Positions 32,681 to 41,172 of a stretch of 64,000 nt of DNA are shown piece after piece. The stretch is from Variovorax paradoxus. Lineage in GTDB: Bacteria > Pseudomonadota > Gammaproteobacteria > Burkholderiales > Burkholderiaceae_C. The notes below the pieces were generated by a model. That model was not told the DNA's origin, did not search any database, and saw only the letters and a list, made by a program, of their open reading frames with translations. The position numbers and the translations under genes are program-made. Within the stretch, counting starts at the first letter, position 1; every line of letters starts with the position of its first letter. The DNA is taken from contig NZ_LR743507.1 of NCBI RefSeq assembly GCF_902712855.1, positions 186,001 through 250,000 of the forward strand. Reading direction: 5' to 3'.

Positions 32681-33531
32681 AGCACTACATCGGCGCAGGC
32701 AATCCCATGCGCGCGCAATTCGAAGCGAAGGCTGCGTACAAGGCCGAGCACTTTGCATGGAGTTATGACAACGGCATCGGCACCATCACGCTGAACCGGC
32801 CGGAGCGCAAGAACCCGCTCACCTTCGACTCGTACGCCGAGCTGCGCGACCTGTTCCGCGCGCTGAACTACGCGACCGACGTGAAGGTGATCGTGATCAC
32901 CGGCGCGGGCGGCAACTTCTGCTCTGGCGGCGACGTGCACGAGATCATCGGCCCGCTGACCGGCATGCGCATGCCCGAGCTGCTGGAGTTCACGCGCATG
33001 ACCGGCGAGCTGGTGAAGGCCATCCGTGCCTGCCCGCAACCCATCGTCGGCGCCATCGACGGCGTGTGCGCCGGTGCCGGCGCGATGATCGCGCTGGCCT
33101 GCGACCTGCGCTACGGCTCGCCCGCCACGCGCACCGCCTTCCTGTTCACGCGCGTGGGCCTTGCCGGTGCGGACATGGGCGCCTGCGCACTGCTGCCGCG
33201 CGTGATCGGCCAGGGCCGCGCGTCGGAACTGCTGTTCACCGGCCGCGCCATGACCGCACAGGAAGGCCACGCCTGGGGTTTCTTCAACGCGCTGCACGAA
33301 AGCGATGCATTGCTCGAGGCTGCAACCAAGGTTGCACGCGACCTCGCCGAAGGCCCGACGTTCGCGCACGGCATGACCAAGACCATGCTCGCGCAGGAAT
33401 GGTCGATGACCATCGACCAGGCCATCGAGTCCGAGGCGCAGGCGCAGGCGATCTGCATGCAGACCGAGGACTTCAGGCGCGCATACGAAGCCTTCGCGGC
33501 CAAGAAGAAACCCGTGTTCGGTGGGGACTGA
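32677..33531 (+). CDS. Enoyl-CoA hydratase/isomerase family protein
   Basis: Crotonase-fold protein of 284 residues. Oxyanion-hole segments VITGAGGNFCSGGDVHEI and GVCAGAGAMIALACDLRYG are clear; LGFF-type C-terminal region is normal in length. ATG at 32677 overlaps the MarR stop by 4 bp. In the operon it would hydrate or ring-open the non-aromatic alicyclic CoA ester made by the monooxygenase/reductase. Precise reaction is not determined by sequence; one of the two usual catalytic Glu positions appears as D/A in GLAGADMGACALLPR, so hydratase activity should not be assumed. Confidence 0.87.
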   Translation: MKHYIGAGNPMRAQFEAKAAYKAEHFAWSYDNGIGTITLNRPERKNPLTFDSYAELRDLFRALNYATDVKVIVITGAGGNFCSGGDVHEIIGPLTGMRMPELLEFTRMTGELVKAIRACPQPIVGAIDGVCAGAGAMIALACDLRYGSPATRTAFLFTRVGLAGADMGACALLPRVIGQGRASELLFTGRAMTAQEGHAWGFFNALHESDALLEAATKVARDLAEGPTFAHGMTKTMLAQEWSMTIDQAIESEAQAQAICMQTEDFRRAYEAFAAKKKPVFGGD

Positions 33532-33535
33532 AACC

Positions 33536-34729
33536 ATGATGACCAAGGCCCCCGCTGCGCCATCGACCACGCATCTCGCGCTGCCGTTCTTCGACGCGGC
33601 GCACCATCAACTGGCCGAAGGCCTGTTGCCCTGGGTGGCATCCCAGGAGATCGACGAACGCGACGACCGTGCAGCCTGCCGCGACTGGGTGCAGCGGCTG
33701 GGCTCCGGTGGTTGGCTGCGCTATGCCGTGCCGGGCACGTCGGGCGGCGCGCTCGAGCGCCTCGACTCGCGCGCGCTCGTGCTGCTGCGCGAGACGCTGG
33801 CCTTTCATTCGCCGCTCGCCGACTTCGCGTTCGCGATGCAGGGCCTGGGCAGTGGCGCGATCACGCTCGCGGGTACGCCCGAACAGCATTCGAGCTACCT
33901 GACGGCCGTTGGCAAGGGCAGCAAGATTGCGGCTTTTGCATTGAGCGAACCCGAAGCCGGCTCCGATGTGGGCGCGATGGCGATGCGCGCCGAAGTAACG
34001 GCCGACGGCTGGAAGCTCAACGGCGAGAAGACCTGGATCAGCAACGGCGGCATCGCCGACTTCTACTGCGTCTTCGCGAAGACCGAGCCGGCGGGCGGCA
34101 CGCGCGGCATCACCGCCTTCATCGTCGATGCAACGACGCCGGGCCTCGACACCTCTGCGCACATCGACGTGATGGCGCCGCATCCGCTGGCCACGTTGCG
34201 CTTCGAGAACTGCGTCGTGCCGCGCACTGCGCAACTGGGCGATCTCAACGGCGGCTTCAAGCTCGCGATGCGCACGCTCGACATCTTCCGTGCATCGGTG
34301 GCCGGGGCCGCACTGGGCATGGGACGGCGCGCGCTGGCGGAGGCCATCTCGCACGCCAAGAACCGACGCATGTTCGGCCAGACGCTCGCGGACTTCCAGC
34401 TCACGCAGGCCAAGCTCGGCGAAATGGCCGCGCTGATTGATAGCGCCGCATTGCTCACCTACCGTGCGGCCTGGATGCGCGACGACGCTGAACGGCGCGG
34501 GGCACCCGCGGTCGGCGACGTGTCGGCGGCAGCGGCCATGGCCAAGATGTGCGCCACCGAGAACGCGAGCCGCGTGATCGACATGGCGCTGCAGATGCAC
34601 GGCGGACTCGGCGTGAAGGTTGGCACGAAGATTGAAAGCCTCTACCGCGACATCCGCTCGCTGCGCATCTACGAAGGCGCGACGGAGGTTCAACAACTGA
34701 TCATTGGCAAATCCGTTCTACGGGGATAA
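33536..34729 (+). CDS. Acyl-CoA dehydrogenase family protein
   Basis: FAD-dependent acyl-CoA dehydrogenase, 397 residues. AFALSEPEAGSDVGAMAMRA (FAD/substrate loop), WISNGGIADFYCVFAKT, RRMFGQTLADFQLTQAKLGE, MALQMHGGLGVKVGTKIE and the C-terminal RDIRSLRIYEGATEVQQLIIG, whose Glu in YEGATE is the usual base. Starts at one of two adjacent ATGs (33536 or 33539); the GTG at 33521 would overlap the hydratase gene. Acts as the oxidative beta-oxidation step after ring reduction. Confidence 0.9.
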   Translation: MMTKAPAAPSTTHLALPFFDAAHHQLAEGLLPWVASQEIDERDDRAACRDWVQRLGSGGWLRYAVPGTSGGALERLDSRALVLLRETLAFHSPLADFAFAMQGLGSGAITLAGTPEQHSSYLTAVGKGSKIAAFALSEPEAGSDVGAMAMRAEVTADGWKLNGEKTWISNGGIADFYCVFAKTEPAGGTRGITAFIVDATTPGLDTSAHIDVMAPHPLATLRFENCVVPRTAQLGDLNGGFKLAMRTLDIFRASVAGAALGMGRRALAEAISHAKNRRMFGQTLADFQLTQAKLGEMAALIDSAALLTYRAAWMRDDAERRGAPAVGDVSAAAAMAKMCATENASRVIDMALQMHGGLGVKVGTKIESLYRDIRSLRIYEGATEVQQLIIGKSVLRG

Positions 34730-34734
34730 ATACC

Positions 34735-36357
34735 GTGTCTGCCCAAGTCGACCGCTTCGTTCACGACCGCCTGCCGCCTGCTGCGCAGCTGCCCGTCTTT
34801 CGCTATGAGCTGCCCGAGCTGCAGTTGCCCGACCAGTTGAACCTGGTCGAGGAACTGCTCGACAAGGCAGCGGCCAAGGGCTTCGGCGACAAGCCGATGC
34901 TGCGCTCGCCGCAGGGCACGCTGACGTACGCACAGGCGGCGCTCGAGGTCAACCGCATCGCGCAGGTCCTCACGGAGGACCTCGGGCTCTTACCGGGCAA
35001 TCGCGTGCTGCTGCGCGGCGGCAACTCGGTGGCGATGGCGCTGTCGTGGCTGGCGGTGGTGAAGGCCGGCCTGATCGCCGTGGCAACGATGCCGCTGCTG
35101 CGTTCGAAGGAGCTCGGCGACATCATCGAGAAGGCGCAGCCTGTGGCTGCATTGTGCGACGGGCGCCTGCTCGACGAACTCGTGACGGCACAGCGCGAGC
35201 ACCCGGTGCTCGCCACCGTGGTCGCCTTCAACAAGCCCGATGCGCCCGACTCGCTGTCCGCGCGCGCGGCGTTCAAGAGCGGCGTGTTCAAGGCCTGCCC
35301 CACGGCTTCGGATGACGTCGCGCTGCTCGCATTCACCTCTGGCACCACGGGCAAGCCGAAGGCGCCGGTGACCACGCACCGTGACGTGCTCGCCATGTGC
35401 GAGACATGGCCGCGCCACGTGCTGCGAGCGCGCAGCGACGACATCGTGGTGGGCTCGCCGCCGCTGGCGTTCACCTTCGGCCTTGGCGGGCTGCTGGTGT
35501 TCCCGATGTACGCCGGCGCCTCGGTCTATTTTCCCGACGCGCCTTTCTCGCCCGAGGGGCTCGTGAAGCTCATCAACGAGGTGGGTGCGACCATCTGCTA
35601 CACGGCGCCGACGTTCTACCGGCAGATGGCGCCTTTCGTGAAGCAGCACGGCATGCCCAGCCTGCGCATCAGCGTGAGCGCCGGCGAAGCATTGCCCGAC
35701 GCCACGCGCCAGCTGTGGAAGGAAGCCACCGGCATCGAGATGCTCGACGGCATCGGCGGCACCGAGGTGTTCCACATCTACATCTCGGCAGCGGGCAGCG
35801 ACGTGCGCCGCGGTGCGGTCGGCAAGGCGGTGCCCGGCTTCACCGCGAAGGTGGTCGACAGCGAAGGCAACGAAGTGCCGCACGGCACGGTGGGCAAGCT
35901 CGCGCTGCAAGGCCCGGTGGGTTGCCGCTATCTCGACGACGCGCGCCAGGTCGACTACGTCAAGAACGGCTGGAACTATCCCGGTGACTCGTTCGTGCAG
36001 GACGACGACGGTTACTTCTTCTATCAGGCACGCGCCGACGACATGATCATCACGGCCGGCTACAACGTCGGCGGCCCAGAAGTCGAAGACGCGCTGCTCA
36101 AGCACCCGGCCGTGGCCGAATGCGGCGTGATCGGCAAGCCCGACAACGATCGCGGCATGATCGTGAAGGCCTTCTGCGTGCTCAAGCCCGGCCATGAAGG
36201 CGATGCAGCGCTCGTCAAGGTGCTGCAGGACCACGTGAAGGCGACGATCGCGCCGTTCAAGTATCCGCGCGAGATCGAATTCGTGCCGACGCTGCCGCGC
36301 ACCGAAACCGGCAAGCTGCAGCGATTCAAACTGAGACAACTCAACAACACACCATGA
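34735..36357 (+). CDS. 2-Aminobenzoate/benzoate-CoA ligase (AMP-binding)
   Basis: Adenylate-forming aryl-CoA ligase of 540 residues that activates an aromatic acid with ATP and CoA, the entry step of the pathway. P-loop AFTSGTTGKPKAPVTTHRD, DGIGGTEVFHIYIS, hinge and A8 motif FFYQARADDMIITAGYNVGG, and the catalytic lysine in PRTETGKLQRFKL. GTG at 34735 after GGGGAT. The order ligase beside monooxygenase/reductase matches aerobic anthranilate clusters; the aryl substrate could also be salicylate or benzoate. Confidence 0.88.
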   Translation: MSAQVDRFVHDRLPPAAQLPVFRYELPELQLPDQLNLVEELLDKAAAKGFGDKPMLRSPQGTLTYAQAALEVNRIAQVLTEDLGLLPGNRVLLRGGNSVAMALSWLAVVKAGLIAVATMPLLRSKELGDIIEKAQPVAALCDGRLLDELVTAQREHPVLATVVAFNKPDAPDSLSARAAFKSGVFKACPTASDDVALLAFTSGTTGKPKAPVTTHRDVLAMCETWPRHVLRARSDDIVVGSPPLAFTFGLGGLLVFPMYAGASVYFPDAPFSPEGLVKLINEVGATICYTAPTFYRQMAPFVKQHGMPSLRISVSAGEALPDATRQLWKEATGIEMLDGIGGTEVFHIYISAAGSDVRRGAVGKAVPGFTAKVVDSEGNEVPHGTVGKLALQGPVGCRYLDDARQVDYVKNGWNYPGDSFVQDDDGYFFYQARADDMIITAGYNVGGPEVEDALLKHPAVAECGVIGKPDNDRGMIVKAFCVLKPGHEGDAALVKVLQDHVKATIAPFKYPREIEFVPTLPRTETGKLQRFKLRQLNNTP

Positions 36358-36752
36358 TCAACAAACTTCTTCAGCCCGAAGGCTGGCGGCCTCCCAAAGG
36401 CTATGCGAACGGCGTGGCCGCGCGCGGCACGATGCTGTTCGTCGGCGGGCAGATCGGCTGGAACGCGCAGCAGCAGTTCGAGTCGGATGACTTCATCGCA
36501 CAGTGCGGCCTGGCCCTGCGCAACATCGTCGAGGTGCTGCGGGCCGGCGGCGCAGGCCCCGAGCACATGGTGCGCATGACCTGGTATGTGACGGACCGCG
36601 ATGAATACACCCGCCGTCTTTCCGAGCTCGGGCCGGTCTATCGCGAAGCGATGGGGCGCAACTTTCCGGCGATGACCTGCGTGCAGGTGGCAGCACTGGT
36701 CGAGCACCGCGCAAAGGTCGAGATCGAGGTGACGGCGGTCATCCCGGACTGA
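36354..36752 (+). CDS. Rid-family (YjgF/YER057c/UK114) protein lacking the RidA arginine
   Basis: Protein of 132 residues of the Rid superfamily. ATG at 36354 overlaps the ligase stop by 4 bp, so it belongs to the operon. Canonical RidA has an arginine in CVEVARLP; here the aligned stretch is CVQVAALV with Ala114. Imine-deaminase activity by the standard mechanism is therefore doubtful. In an anthranilate-type pathway an amino-substituted, ring-reduced CoA ester (enamine/imine) must lose ammonia, so a divergent Rid protein fits chemically. That role is inference. Confidence 0.85.
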   Translation: MINKLLQPEGWRPPKGYANGVAARGTMLFVGGQIGWNAQQQFESDDFIAQCGLALRNIVEVLRAGGAGPEHMVRMTWYVTDRDEYTRRLSELGPVYREAMGRNFPAMTCVQVAALVEHRAKVEIEVTAVIPD

Positions 36753-36779
36753 CGCCGTCCCGCGCACCGCCATCGCACT

Positions 36780-37754
36780 TCAGGCGATGGCGCGTGCGAA
36801 TCGCTTGCGGTATTCCGCAGGCGTGATGCCAACCTGTCGCTGGAACGCGCGTCGCAGCGTGTCGGCATCGGCGAAGCCGCATTCGAAGGCCACCTGCTTC
36901 GGCACGGCATCGCCGGCTTCGAGCAAACGGCGTGCGGCCGCCACGCGAATGTCTTCCACCCAGGCCGCCGGCGTGACGCCTACCTCCTGCTTGAACAGGC
37001 GCGCGAAATGACGCTCGCTGAGACCGATGCGCGCTGCCAGGGTGGCGACGCTGTGGTCCGAGCCGGGGTTGGCAGCCACCCAGCGCTGGACCTCCTGCAG
37101 GGCCGAACGACCCGAGGGCACGGCCTCGCCCTTGCGGCTGAACTGCATCTGGCCTCCGGGCCGCTTGAAGAACATCACGAGCTGGGCTGCGACCTTCATG
37201 GCAATGTCCCTGCCCATGTCTTCCTCGACCAGAGCCAGCGCAAGGTCGAGGCCTGCCGTGACCCCCGCAGCGGTGCGCAACCGGCCATCGCGCACATGGA
37301 TGGCGTCGGCATCGACGATCACCGAGGGAAATTCGCGCGCGAGCTGTTCGGCTACGGCCCAGTGCGTGGTCACGCGCCGGCCGTTGAGCAAGCCCGCCTG
37401 CGCGAGCACGAATGCGCCGCTGCACACCGAACCGAAGCGACGTACCTTCGGTGCGCGCTCGCGCAGCCAGGTGAGCACGTCGAGGTGGGACACGGTGCTC
37501 GCAGCGTGCGGAGTACCTGCCACGAGCAAGGTGTGGACAGGCTCATCCATTTCGTCGCCGACGACGGCGTCGGGCATCAGTCGAACGCCGGACGAGCTGC
37601 AGATGGCACCAGGATGGCTCGCGATGACCCGCATGCGGTAGGCGTGCGCTCGGGCTTGCACGTTGGCTTCGGCGAACACGTCGAGCGGGCCCGAGACGTC
37701 GAGAAGCTGAACGCCCGGCATGGCGAGGATTGCGATGGTCTTCGTGCTGCGCAT
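36780..37754 (-). CDS. GlxA-family AraC-type transcriptional regulator
   Basis: Regulator of 324 residues with an N-terminal DJ-1/PfpI-like domain (about 1-190; the nucleophile-elbow cysteine in RFGSVCSGAFVLAQAG, VTTHWAV) and a C-terminal AraC-type double HTH (about 215-320; LAARIGLSERHFARLFKQEV, VAFECGFADADTLRRAF). ATG at 37754 with AGGAG. Convergent with the aryl-CoA operon and divergent from the HD-domain gene. Such proteins often sense amino-acid-like or quaternary amine compounds; target not known. Confidence 0.9.
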   Translation of the reverse strand: MRSTKTIAILAMPGVQLLDVSGPLDVFAEANVQARAHAYRMRVIASHPGAICSSSGVRLMPDAVVGDEMDEPVHTLLVAGTPHAASTVSHLDVLTWLRERAPKVRRFGSVCSGAFVLAQAGLLNGRRVTTHWAVAEQLAREFPSVIVDADAIHVRDGRLRTAAGVTAGLDLALALVEEDMGRDIAMKVAAQLVMFFKRPGGQMQFSRKGEAVPSGRSALQEVQRWVAANPGSDHSVATLAARIGLSERHFARLFKQEVGVTPAAWVEDIRVAAARRLLEAGDAVPKQVAFECGFADADTLRRAFQRQVGITPAEYRKRFARAIA

Positions 37755-37867
37755 GGATGCTCCTGTGTCTCTTGGAACGGCGAAATGTCTGAATTCGCCG
37801 CAATGAGGCGATTCGAGCCAATGTAGCGCCGTCCTAAAGTTGGATCCACACCCACTGGAGAACCCAC

Positions 37868-38518
37868 ATGACTTTGAGGACCACCGACATCGGCGGGGTG
37901 CAGATCCCCGACAGCAAGCTCGCCCGCGAGATCACCGAAGTGGTGAAGGACACCGCGCCGCCTCTGCTGTTCCACCACTCGAGCCGCGTTTATTACTTCG
38001 GCGCGCTGGCCGGCAAGCGCCGCGGGCTGACCTTTGACCCCGAACTGCTGTACGCCGGCGCGATGTTCCACGACATGGGATTGGTGGAGAAGCACAGCAG
38101 CGCCGTCGAGCGCTTCGAAGTCGACGGCGCGAACGTGGCGCGCGACTTCCTGCGCAGCAAGGGAATCTCGCAGCGGGACGTAGACCTCGTGTGGACCGCC
38201 ATCGCGCTGCACACGACGCCGGGCATCCCGCAGCACATGCACCCAGTGGTTGCGCTGGTGACTGCCGGCGTCGAGATGGACGTCCTGGGGCTCAACTACG
38301 AGGCGTACAGCGAAGCCGAGCGCACGGCGGTCGTGCATGCCCATCCGCGCACCGGAAACTTCAAGGAAAAGATCATCCAGGCCTTCTACGAAGGCATCCG
38401 TCGCAAGCCGGATACGACGTTCGGCAACGTCAAGGCCGACGTGATCGCCGACAAGGAGCCGCACTTCCACCGTGGCAACTTCTGCAGTGTGATCCGCTGC
38501 TCCGCGTGGCGCGATTGA
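37868..38518 (+). CDS. HD-domain protein
   Basis: Metal-dependent phosphohydrolase-fold protein of 216 residues. HD-type ligands: LFHHSSRVYYFG (His), GAMFHDMGLVEKHSS (the HD pair) and WTAIALHTTPGI, followed by AHPRTGNFKEKIIQ and a C-terminal NFCSVIRCSAW. Related HD proteins include cyanamide hydratase-like enzymes, but the substrate cannot be read from sequence. ATG at 37868 after TGGAG. Divergent from the GlxA-type regulator, which probably controls it. A hairpin terminator follows at 38630. Confidence 0.85.
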   Translation: MTLRTTDIGGVQIPDSKLAREITEVVKDTAPPLLFHHSSRVYYFGALAGKRRGLTFDPELLYAGAMFHDMGLVEKHSSAVERFEVDGANVARDFLRSKGISQRDVDLVWTAIALHTTPGIPQHMHPVVALVTAGVEMDVLGLNYEAYSEAERTAVVHAHPRTGNFKEKIIQAFYEGIRRKPDTTFGNVKADVIADKEPHFHRGNFCSVIRCSAWRD

Positions 38519-38629
38519 AGGGCATCGATACAAGTTGCGACTACCAACTTGGTCATCGATCGGCAGTTCCGAAGGGCAAACCTCCGGATTGCTGCGCCGG
38601 CCACTGGGGGCAATGGTCAGCGGATAAGA

Positions 38630-38653
38630 AAAAGCCCTCGTGCGAGAGCTTTT
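38630..38653 (+). terminator. Terminator-like hairpin after the HD-domain gene
   Basis: Arms AAAAGCCCTCG (38630-38640) and CGAGAGCTTTT (38643-38653) with one mismatch and a 2-nt loop (TG) at the tip. The 3' arm ends in TTTT. It lies 112 bp past the stop of the HD gene. Confidence 0.55.
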
Positions 38654-38675
38654 CAATTCAAAAATTTGCCAAGAA

Positions 38676-38706
38676 AAAAGGCCCTTTGAATTTCAAAGGG
38701 CCTTTT
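38676..38706 (-). terminator. Strong bidirectional terminator
   Basis: Perfect 14-bp arms AAAAGGCCCTTTGA (38676-38689) and TCAAAGGGCCTTTT (38693-38706) with a 3-nt loop. It lies 4 bp past the 3' end of the initiator tRNA on the minus strand, so it probably ends the rplN-rplQ-tRNA transcript, and because it is symmetric it may also stop plus-strand transcripts. Confidence 0.85.
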
Positions 38707-38710
38707 AAAT

Positions 38711-38787
<77 letters not shown>

Positions 38788-38797
38788 GCAAGATGGA

Positions 38798-38803
38798 ATT
38801 ATA
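38798..38803 (-). promoter_or_regulatory. TATAAT -10 element before the initiator tRNA
   Basis: A consensus TATAAT hexamer on the minus strand, 10 nt from the mature 5' end of the tRNA and just past the rplQ stop. A clear TTGACA is absent at the right distance, so promoter strength is uncertain. Read-through from rplQ is the alternative. Confidence 0.45.
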
Positions 38804-38805
38804 GC

Positions 38806-39204
38806 TTATTCCGCAGCGTTTTGCTCGGCTGCGTCTTCTTTAATTTCAGGACGGTCCACCAGTTCGACGAGCGCCATCGGAGCGTTGTCGCCCACGCGGA
38901 AACCCATCTTCAGGATGCGGGTGTAGCCACCCGGACGCGCTGCGAAACGCGGGCCGAGTTCACCGAACAGCTTCACGACGCTGTCGCGGCTGCGCAGGCG
39001 ATCGAAGGCCAGGCGCTTGTTGGCGACGGTAGGCTTCTTGGCGAGCGTGATCATCGGTTCGATGACGCGACGCAGTTCCTTGGCCTTGGGGACCGTGGTC
39101 TTGATGACTTCATGCTCGATGAGCGAGTTCATCATGTTCTGCAGCATCGCAAGGCGGTGCGAGCTTGTGCGATTGAGTTTGCGGAGTCCGTGTCCGTGGC
39201 GCAT
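38806..39204 (-). CDS. rplQ: 50S ribosomal protein L17
   Basis: Large-subunit protein of 132 residues at the polypeptide exit side. MRHGHGLRKLNRTSSHRLAM and EPMITLAKKPTVANKRLAFD are diagnostic. It is the last protein gene of the alpha operon, 82 bp after rpoA, and is followed closely by the initiator tRNA gene. Confidence 0.98.
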   Translation of the reverse strand: MRHGHGLRKLNRTSSHRLAMLQNMMNSLIEHEVIKTTVPKAKELRRVIEPMITLAKKPTVANKRLAFDRLRSRDSVVKLFGELGPRFAARPGGYTRILKMGFRVGDNAPMALVELVDRPEIKEDAAEQNAAE

Positions 39205-39286
39205 GGTGCTTTTCCTTTACTTTATAAAAACAGGCAGCCGTATCAGGTACTGCCCGGTGCACTGACTCTTCCGAGCCAAATTCAGA

Positions 39287-40276
39287 TCAACGCTTGTCGA
39301 GACCGGCCGGCGGCCAGCTTTCAAGCTTCATACCCAAGGTCAGGCCGCGCGAAGCAAGGACTTCCTTGATTTCGTTGAGCGACTTGCGACCCAGATTCGG
39401 CGTCTTGAGCAGTTCGTTCTCGGTGCGCTGGATCAGGTCACCGATGTAGTAGATGTTCTCGGCCTTCAGGCAGTTGGCCGAACGCACCGTCAGTTCGAGT
39501 TCATCGACAGGGCGCAGCAGGATCGGATCGAATTGCTGTGCGCTGCGCGGTGCGGGTGCATCGAATGCAGCGAGTTCGCCGCCTTCGAGCTGCGCAAACA
39601 CGGCGAGCTGCTCGACCAGGATTTTAGCCGAAGCGCGCACGGCGTCTTCGGCAGTGATCGCCCCGTTGGTCTCGATCTCTACCAGCAGCTTGTCCAGGTC
39701 GGTACGCTGCTCGACACGGGCGCTCTCGACCGTGTAGCTCACGCGCTTCACCGGCGAGAACGACGCGTCGAGAACGATGCGGCCGATCGACTTGGTCGGC
39801 TCGTCGGCGTAGCGACGCATCGTGCCGGGCACGTAGCCGCGACCCTTCTCGACCTTGATCTGCATATCGAGCTTGCCGCCTTGCGACAGGTGCGCGATCA
39901 CATGATCGGGGTTGATGATCTCGACGTCGTGCGGCGTCTGGATGTCCGATGCGAGGACCGGGCCTTCGCCGTCCTTGCGCAGGCTCAGCGTGACTTCGTC
40001 GCGGTTGTGGAGCTTGAACACCACACCCTTGAGGTTCAGAAGGATGTTGACGACATCTTCCTGCACGCCGTCGATCGACGAGTACTCATGCAGAACGCCA
40101 GCGATCGTGACTTCGGTGGCCGAGTAGCCCACCATGGACGACAGCAGAACGCGACGCAGCGCGTTGCCGAGCGTATGGCCGTAGCCGCGCTCGAAAGGTT
40201 CGAGCGTGACCTTGGCCTTGTTGGCGGCAAGTTGCTCGACCTGGATGGTCTTGGGTTTCAGCAGGGTGGTTTGCAT
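39287..40276 (-). CDS. rpoA: RNA polymerase alpha subunit
   Basis: Assembles core RNA polymerase; 329 residues. N-terminal domain with ERGYGHTLGNALRRVLLSSM, linker, and the C-terminal DNA/regulator-binding domain (LRPVDELELTVRSANCLKAE, IGDLIQRTENELL). ATG at 40276. Preceded by a 142-bp gap after rpsD holding two hairpins (CCGCA/TGCGG near 40337-40352 and CCCGCAC/GTGCGGG at 40382-40409). Confidence 0.98.
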   Translation of the reverse strand: MQTTLLKPKTIQVEQLAANKAKVTLEPFERGYGHTLGNALRRVLLSSMVGYSATEVTIAGVLHEYSSIDGVQEDVVNILLNLKGVVFKLHNRDEVTLSLRKDGEGPVLASDIQTPHDVEIINPDHVIAHLSQGGKLDMQIKVEKGRGYVPGTMRRYADEPTKSIGRIVLDASFSPVKRVSYTVESARVEQRTDLDKLLVEIETNGAITAEDAVRASAKILVEQLAVFAQLEGGELAAFDAPAPRSAQQFDPILLRPVDELELTVRSANCLKAENIYYIGDLIQRTENELLKTPNLGRKSLNEIKEVLASRGLTLGMKLESWPPAGLDKR

Positions 40277-40418
40277 GCAGACTTCCTCTCAATACCCCCG
40301 GCTCGTTACACCGGTAAGGCTGGTGAAGCACCTGATCCGCAGCAGAGTGCGGAGCAGGAACGTGAACAACAATAACAATCTCCCGCACACGCCGATGGAC
40401 GGGTGCGGGTAGAAAAAA

Positions 40419-41042
40419 TCAACGCGAATACAGTTCGACGATCAGCGATTCGTTGATGTCGGCTGCGAATTCGTCGCGATCGGGCACCTTCTTGAACGTG
40501 CCTTCAGCCTTGTCGGCGTTCACATCGACCCATGCCGGAATACCCACTTGTTGAGCGAGCTGCAGCGCTTCAACGATGCGGTTCTGCTTCTTCGACTTGT
40601 CGCGCACGGCGATCACGTCGCCGGTCTTGACCAGGTACGACGGGATGTTGACCGACTGACCGTTCACCGTGATCGCCTTGTGCGACACGAGTTGGCGCGC
40701 TTCGGCGCGGGTCGAGCCGAAGCCCATGCGATAGACGACGTTGTCCAGGCGCGATTCGAGGATGAACAGCAGGTTGGCGCCGGTGTTGCCACGGCGACGG
40801 TCCGCTTCTTCGAAGTAACGGCGGAATTGCTTCTCCAGCACGCCGTACATGCGCTTGACCTTCTGCTTTTCGCGCAGTTGCAGGCCGTAGTCGGAAGTGC
40901 GCTGACCCGAGGTGCGACCGTGCTGGCCGGGCTTGGAGTCGAACTTGGCCTTGTCCTGGATCGAACGGCGAGCGCTCTTCAGGAACAGGTCGGTGCCTTC
41001 ACGGCGGGAAAGTTTGGCCTTGGGGCCGAGGTAACGTGCCAC
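40419..41042 (-). CDS. rpsD: 30S ribosomal protein S4
   Basis: Primary 16S rRNA-binding protein and translational regulator of the alpha operon in other bacteria; 207 residues with MARYLGPKAKLSRREGTDLF, the S4 fold and DNVVYRMGFGSTRAEARQLV. GTG at 41042. A terminator-like hairpin lies about 70-115 bp upstream between rpsK and this gene. Confidence 0.98.
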   Translation of the reverse strand: MARYLGPKAKLSRREGTDLFLKSARRSIQDKAKFDSKPGQHGRTSGQRTSDYGLQLREKQKVKRMYGVLEKQFRRYFEEADRRRGNTGANLLFILESRLDNVVYRMGFGSTRAEARQLVSHKAITVNGQSVNIPSYLVKTGDVIAVRDKSKKQNRIVEALQLAQQVGIPAWVDVNADKAEGTFKKVPDRDEFAADINESLIVELYSR

Positions 41043-41114
41043 GATTTTTCCTTTGTGTATCTGCCGCAGTTGCCTGCGGGAGCCACTTGCGAGACGCGAG
41101 TGGCGGTGGGCTTA

Positions 41115-41157
41115 GATAAAAAACAAATGCGCAGCCGCTATCCAAAGCCGGCTGCGC
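41115..41157 (-). terminator. Hairpin plus T-run inside the alpha operon (rpsK-rpsD)
   Basis: Perfect 9-bp arms GCGCAGCCG (41129-41137) and CGGCTGCGC (41149-41157) with an 11-nt loop, followed on the minus strand by ATTTGTTTTTTAT (41128-41116). It has the form of an intrinsic terminator between rpsK and rpsD and could lower or regulate expression of rpsD-rpoA-rplQ. Confidence 0.6.
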
Positions 41158-41172
41158 CTTGCGGACTGACGA

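Noticed and set aside
29836..33570. A 1,244-residue minus-strand frame under the aryl-CoA operon
   Set aside because: Low-complexity His/Arg/Val-rich composition and no domain; the plus-strand genes have clear catalytic motifs and 1-4 bp operon spacing.
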